Shown here one piece after another: positions 32,239 to 35,107 of a stretch of DNA of 35,107 nt. A model generated the notes under the pieces. That model did not search any database and had not been told where the DNA came from. It saw nothing but the letters and a program-made list of their open reading frames with translations. This stretch comes from Desulfocapsa sp. (GTDB lineage: Bacteria > Desulfobacterota > Desulfobulbia > Desulfobulbales > Desulfocapsaceae). The stretch spans positions 1 through 35,107 of the forward strand of contig JACDZF010000011.1 in NCBI GenBank assembly GCA_013426795.1, given 5' to 3'. Every line of letters begins with the position of its first letter. Position 1 is the first letter of the stretch. A program made the translations under genes and the position numbers.

Positions 32239-34978
32239 TTATCGAGGCTCATTTTTATATTCTCTAAATCCATCCAGCAACTGACAAAAGGTCTTCGGCT
32301 GATATTTCTCAAATCCCTCCTGATCCACATAGACAAAATCGTATTTTACTTGTTTCTGTATTGCATTCAGCTCCTTACACCACTGACGTAATCGTTCGAT
32401 TTTCAACGGCACATCCAGGTCTTCCCTGCCTTTGGTCTCCACAATCACTATTTGATTGCCGGTCAGCTTCACGAAAAAATCAGGATAATAATTGGATATG
32501 TCCCCGTCCGCGTTCACATAATCCAGCTTGAAGTGAACGGCCAGATAATTTTTGGCATGTGAAACGACATCCGGGCAGTTCTCCAGGAACCCGGCAAACT
32601 GCAACTCAAAATGACTGTCCCCGACGAAACGGTTAAACACGCTTTTTCTCGGTACCAGATAACCTTGCTCTTTGACCACAAAAGGCCGGGTCTGGAGCAG
32701 CTTGATGGTGTCGCGGATTTCCGCATCGCCCTTGTTGCGCAAGGTCAGGCCGTTCACCGCTTTTTTCACGGCCTCAAACACCGTTTTGGTGACAGCCGGC
32801 TCTGACAGGTTCCGCAGGGTGTTCGGCGATTCCAGCTCAACGGGCCGGCCAAAGAGCGTGTCATGAACAAAACCTTTGAGCTTGCCGTAGAGCACGTCAT
32901 ACCCGCTCACCAGACGCAAATCCTTCATCACAGTCTGGGCGAAATAGCCAAGTACGCTCCGGTAATCCGCCACCCCGGCGCTGTCAAGGATCGTAGTGTG
33001 CGTCACCTCGCCTGTGGTGATGTCCTTGAAAACGATCTCCCGTTGTTCTGCCTCGGTGAAATGGCGGTACTCCACCGGCTGAAAGGCCATTTTTCCTAAA
33101 TCAAGATCGGCGAGATTCTTGTATTCCCGGTAGACACGGGGGGTCAGCACCGGAATTTCAATGTCCAGGGTCGCGACATTTTTCCGCTCATTGTCGTCAT
33201 CAACCTCAACCACCAGCGGCGTTTGGGCCCTGGTTCCTTCTCCCATGGCCTTGTGCTTCAGCTCAACCCCTTCCGCCTGGATGGACTCGACGAACTCCAT
33301 AAAGGCATCGGTACCCACCACGCTCACATACTCTTCCGCGTCGCCCGGATACATCTTGCGCAGGCCCCGCCCCAGGGTCTGTTCCGGTAGGATATTACTT
33401 TTGGCCGAATAGGCGCGGAGGCCGACGATGGTGGTGACATTGCGCACGTCCCAGCCCTCTTTCAGCATCAGCACCGACACAATGGCCTTATACGGGCTGC
33501 TCGCATCATCAATCTCATTGGATTGCTTACGCAGGGCCTCCAGTTCTTCCTTGGCTTTACCCGACGCCGCCTCAGAGATCTCGCCATTGTTCTTGGTGTG
33601 GATGGTCAGAACCGCGCCTTGCAACTCCGGGTAGCATCCTTCAAGATACGCCGTCACATCATCGCAATTCCTGGTATCATCAGTCATGACGAAGAGGATG
33701 GCCTTTTTGCCCATCTTTCGATGTTCTTCGGAGGCCTTGCGCCATTCGATCACGCCCAGGTCTATATAATCGGCATACTTTTCCGTGTACTTGGCGCTTT
33801 GCCGTTCCGAGAGCTTGGCGCGGCTGGCGGCGTCAGGCAGTACCGGATGCTTGACCACATTCTGGGAAATCGCCTCCACCAGAGGATAATCGCTGATCGT
33901 CTGCACGAAGATGGAGCCGTTGTTGTGCTTGGGAGTGGCCGTCACATCCAGTTGCAGGCTCAGGGCGTCGCCCTTCTGGAGCAGGCTGTTATGGATGTCC
34001 TGAATGGATTGGAACCAGGCCAGCCTGGCATCGTGGATATGGTGCGCCTCGTCGTTGATCACCATCAGCTCGTCGATGTCACGCACGATCATCCCCAGAT
34101 CCACCTTGGAATCGGTGGTCGCGCCGGTTGGCCGCTTGCCCAGGAAGTAATCCCTGGTGTCGTCATCGTCGGGCGAAGGCGGGATATCCTCCCCGGCATA
34201 GACGCGATGGATATTGGTGAGAAAGATATTGCCGGTGGCACGGGTAATCCGCACCTCATCCTGCTTGTGCAGGATCAACTGAAAATCGTCCCGCCAGTTG
34301 CGGCCGTCAAAGCCGTTATCGGGCACCACCGGATCGTCAAAGAAGATCCTTAATCCCTGAAAATCCTTGTAGATACGATCCAGGACAATGATATTGGGCG
34401 CGATCACCAGAAAGTTACGGGCAAGCTCCGAATCCGGCTCATAGAGTTTGTGAAAGAAACTCCAGGCCAGGGCCAGGCTCATCACCTTGGTTTTGCCGCT
34501 GCCGGTGGCCATCTTCACCACATAGCGCCGCCAAGTCTCGTCAAACATACCCGCCGATACCGAACCGCTGGCGTCAAAACGCATCAGATCGAATTTATCT
34601 TTTGCCCCCACCACATCGTACAGATAGATGATGGTTTCCAGGGCCTCGCGCTGGGCGAAGTAGTATTGAAAGGCGGCCTCCAACCCCCCCTTGCTCCCCC
34701 CTTGTCAGGGGGGAATTATTTACCCCTCTGACAAGGGGGGCAAGGGGGGTTCCATGCGATTCCTTGAACCACCAGTTGAGCAGGCTCTTGCTGGTTTCCG
34801 CCGCGCCCACATAGCCGCTGTCGCGAAACTCCTTGACCTTCTTGCGCAGCGTCGCCACAAGAGGCGGCATCAGCTTGTCCATGCTGGTTTCACGCAAGGC
34901 CTCGTCGGCTGGAAACCAGCGGACTTTCGGGTCCAGAATGGCGTGCGGGGAGTTGGGGAAGTCGGGATGCAGGGCCAT
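32239..34978 (-). pseudogene. Type III-like restriction helicase/nuclease (Res), split by a 70-bp insertion
   Basis: The N-terminal piece starts at ATG 34978 (MALHPDFPNSPHAILDPKVR, ending SKSLLNWWFKES). A 70-bp palindrome (34682-34751) then shifts the frame. The rest continues from about 34680 (EAAFQYYFAQREALETIIYL) to 32239. Deleting the 70 bp joins the halves in frame (FKESHGEAAFQYYF), a product of about 890 residues. The main part carries Walker A MATGSGKTKV, DEAH-type NDEAHH, motif III DVTATP, motif VI QTLGRGLRKMY, and a PD-(D/E)xK nuclease (YPDFFVKL, then VIVETKG). These are the Res features of type III restriction enzymes and relatives. As it stands only a shortened protein from an internal TTG (34683) or none could be made. 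A matching modification gene is not in the window. Confidence 0.9.
34682..34751. mobile_element. 70-bp palindromic insertion element (MITE-like)
   Basis: The element begins AACCCCCCCTTGCTCCCCCC and ends GGGGGGCAAGGGGGGTT. The arms, with TTGTCAG and CTGACAA inside, are inverted repeats of about 30 bp around the centre AATTATTT, with a few mismatches. It has no coding capacity and no clear target-site duplication. It interrupts the restriction gene, and its removal restores the reading frame, so it is a real insertion, not ancestral sequence. It may be moved by a transposase encoded elsewhere. Confidence 0.75.
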
Positions 34979-34982
34979 TCAG

Positions 34983-35107
34983 TTACCTCAATAACTGCCG
35001 GTTGGCCGTCACAATCGAAATTTCCTGTCCAGCAAAGTCACCATCATCGGTAACTAATTTAAACCCTTTTCTTTGACACAACTCCACGATAATCTGGTCA
35101 TTAAAAT
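34983..35107 (-). CDS. PIN-domain protein, C-terminal part (cut by window edge)
   Basis: The last 41 codons of a gene running in from the right read FNDQIIVELCQRKGFKLVTD and DGDFAGQEISIVTANRQLLR. The segment 'D..I......GFKLVTDDGDF....I.VLTAN..LL' is the C-terminal end of PIN-type nucleases, including the third and fourth acidic positions (DDGD). Its stop lies 4 bp before the start of the Res-like gene, so the two are probably co-transcribed, a PIN-domain gene upstream of a restriction-helicase gene. The N-terminus and any antitoxin are outside the window. Confidence 0.65.
   Translation of the reverse strand, partial: FNDQIIVELCQRKGFKLVTDDGDFAGQEISIVTANRQLLR

Noticed and set aside
34595-34978. 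A separate 127-residue protein on the minus strand
   Set aside because: Its first 75 residues are the N-terminus of the Res-type gene and the remainder reads through the 70-bp insertion, so it is the broken front of that gene.

Overview
The window looks like chromosomal DNA from an anaerobic Desulfobacterota (former Deltaproteobacteria), possibly a Desulfobulbales-type sulfate reducer or disproportionator. That placement is inferred from moderately high GC, the rubrerythrin/PerR-like pair, an HdrC-MvhD-MetV cluster, MnmE/MnmG/YidC-type housekeeping genes and a type I-C CRISPR repeat. No rRNA gene or other taxonomic marker is present to settle it.

Positions 1-4507 are a long type I-C-like CRISPR array: 66 intact, apparently identical 33-bp repeats plus two truncated ones, with spacers of about 33-37 bp. 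The array is cut by the left edge of the window and no cas gene is visible. Its right (leader-distal) end runs straight into a decayed accessory zone (4507-8841). This zone holds fragments of Mu-like phage head genes in Mu order (gp29/DUF935, gp30/MuF, gpG), a DinD/BRO-like C-terminal fragment, a second decayed piece of the same CRISPR array (5685-5768), a lone type I-E-like repeat (7444-7472) and four toxin-antitoxin modules (RelE/XRE, VapC/AbrB, PIN/Phd, HicAB).

From 8861 the sequence becomes ordinary chromosome. It begins with an ArsR-controlled ArsP-like permease operon, then a Fur/PerR-type regulator followed by rubrerythrin, a PLP-dependent Orn/Lys/Arg decarboxylase, and an in-frame fusion of endonuclease III with exonuclease III that would combine two steps of base excision repair. 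Next come mnmG-lgt with a SAM methyltransferase upstream, and the conserved rpmH-rnpA-yidD-yidC-jag-mnmE cluster. hpt faces away from the three-gene redox cluster (HdrC-ferredoxin, MvhD, MetV).

The right end holds manC, a DUF3124 secreted protein overlapping a KefB-like antiporter, and a type III-like restriction helicase/nuclease gene split by a 70-bp palindromic insertion. Removing those 70 bases restores the reading frame. A partial PIN-domain gene lies just upstream of it.

The most unusual points are the CRISPR/Mu-phage junctions, in which all three truncated repeats kept only their right halves, the Nth-Xth fusion, the stand-alone HdrC-MvhD-MetV module, and the clean 70-bp insertion in the restriction gene.
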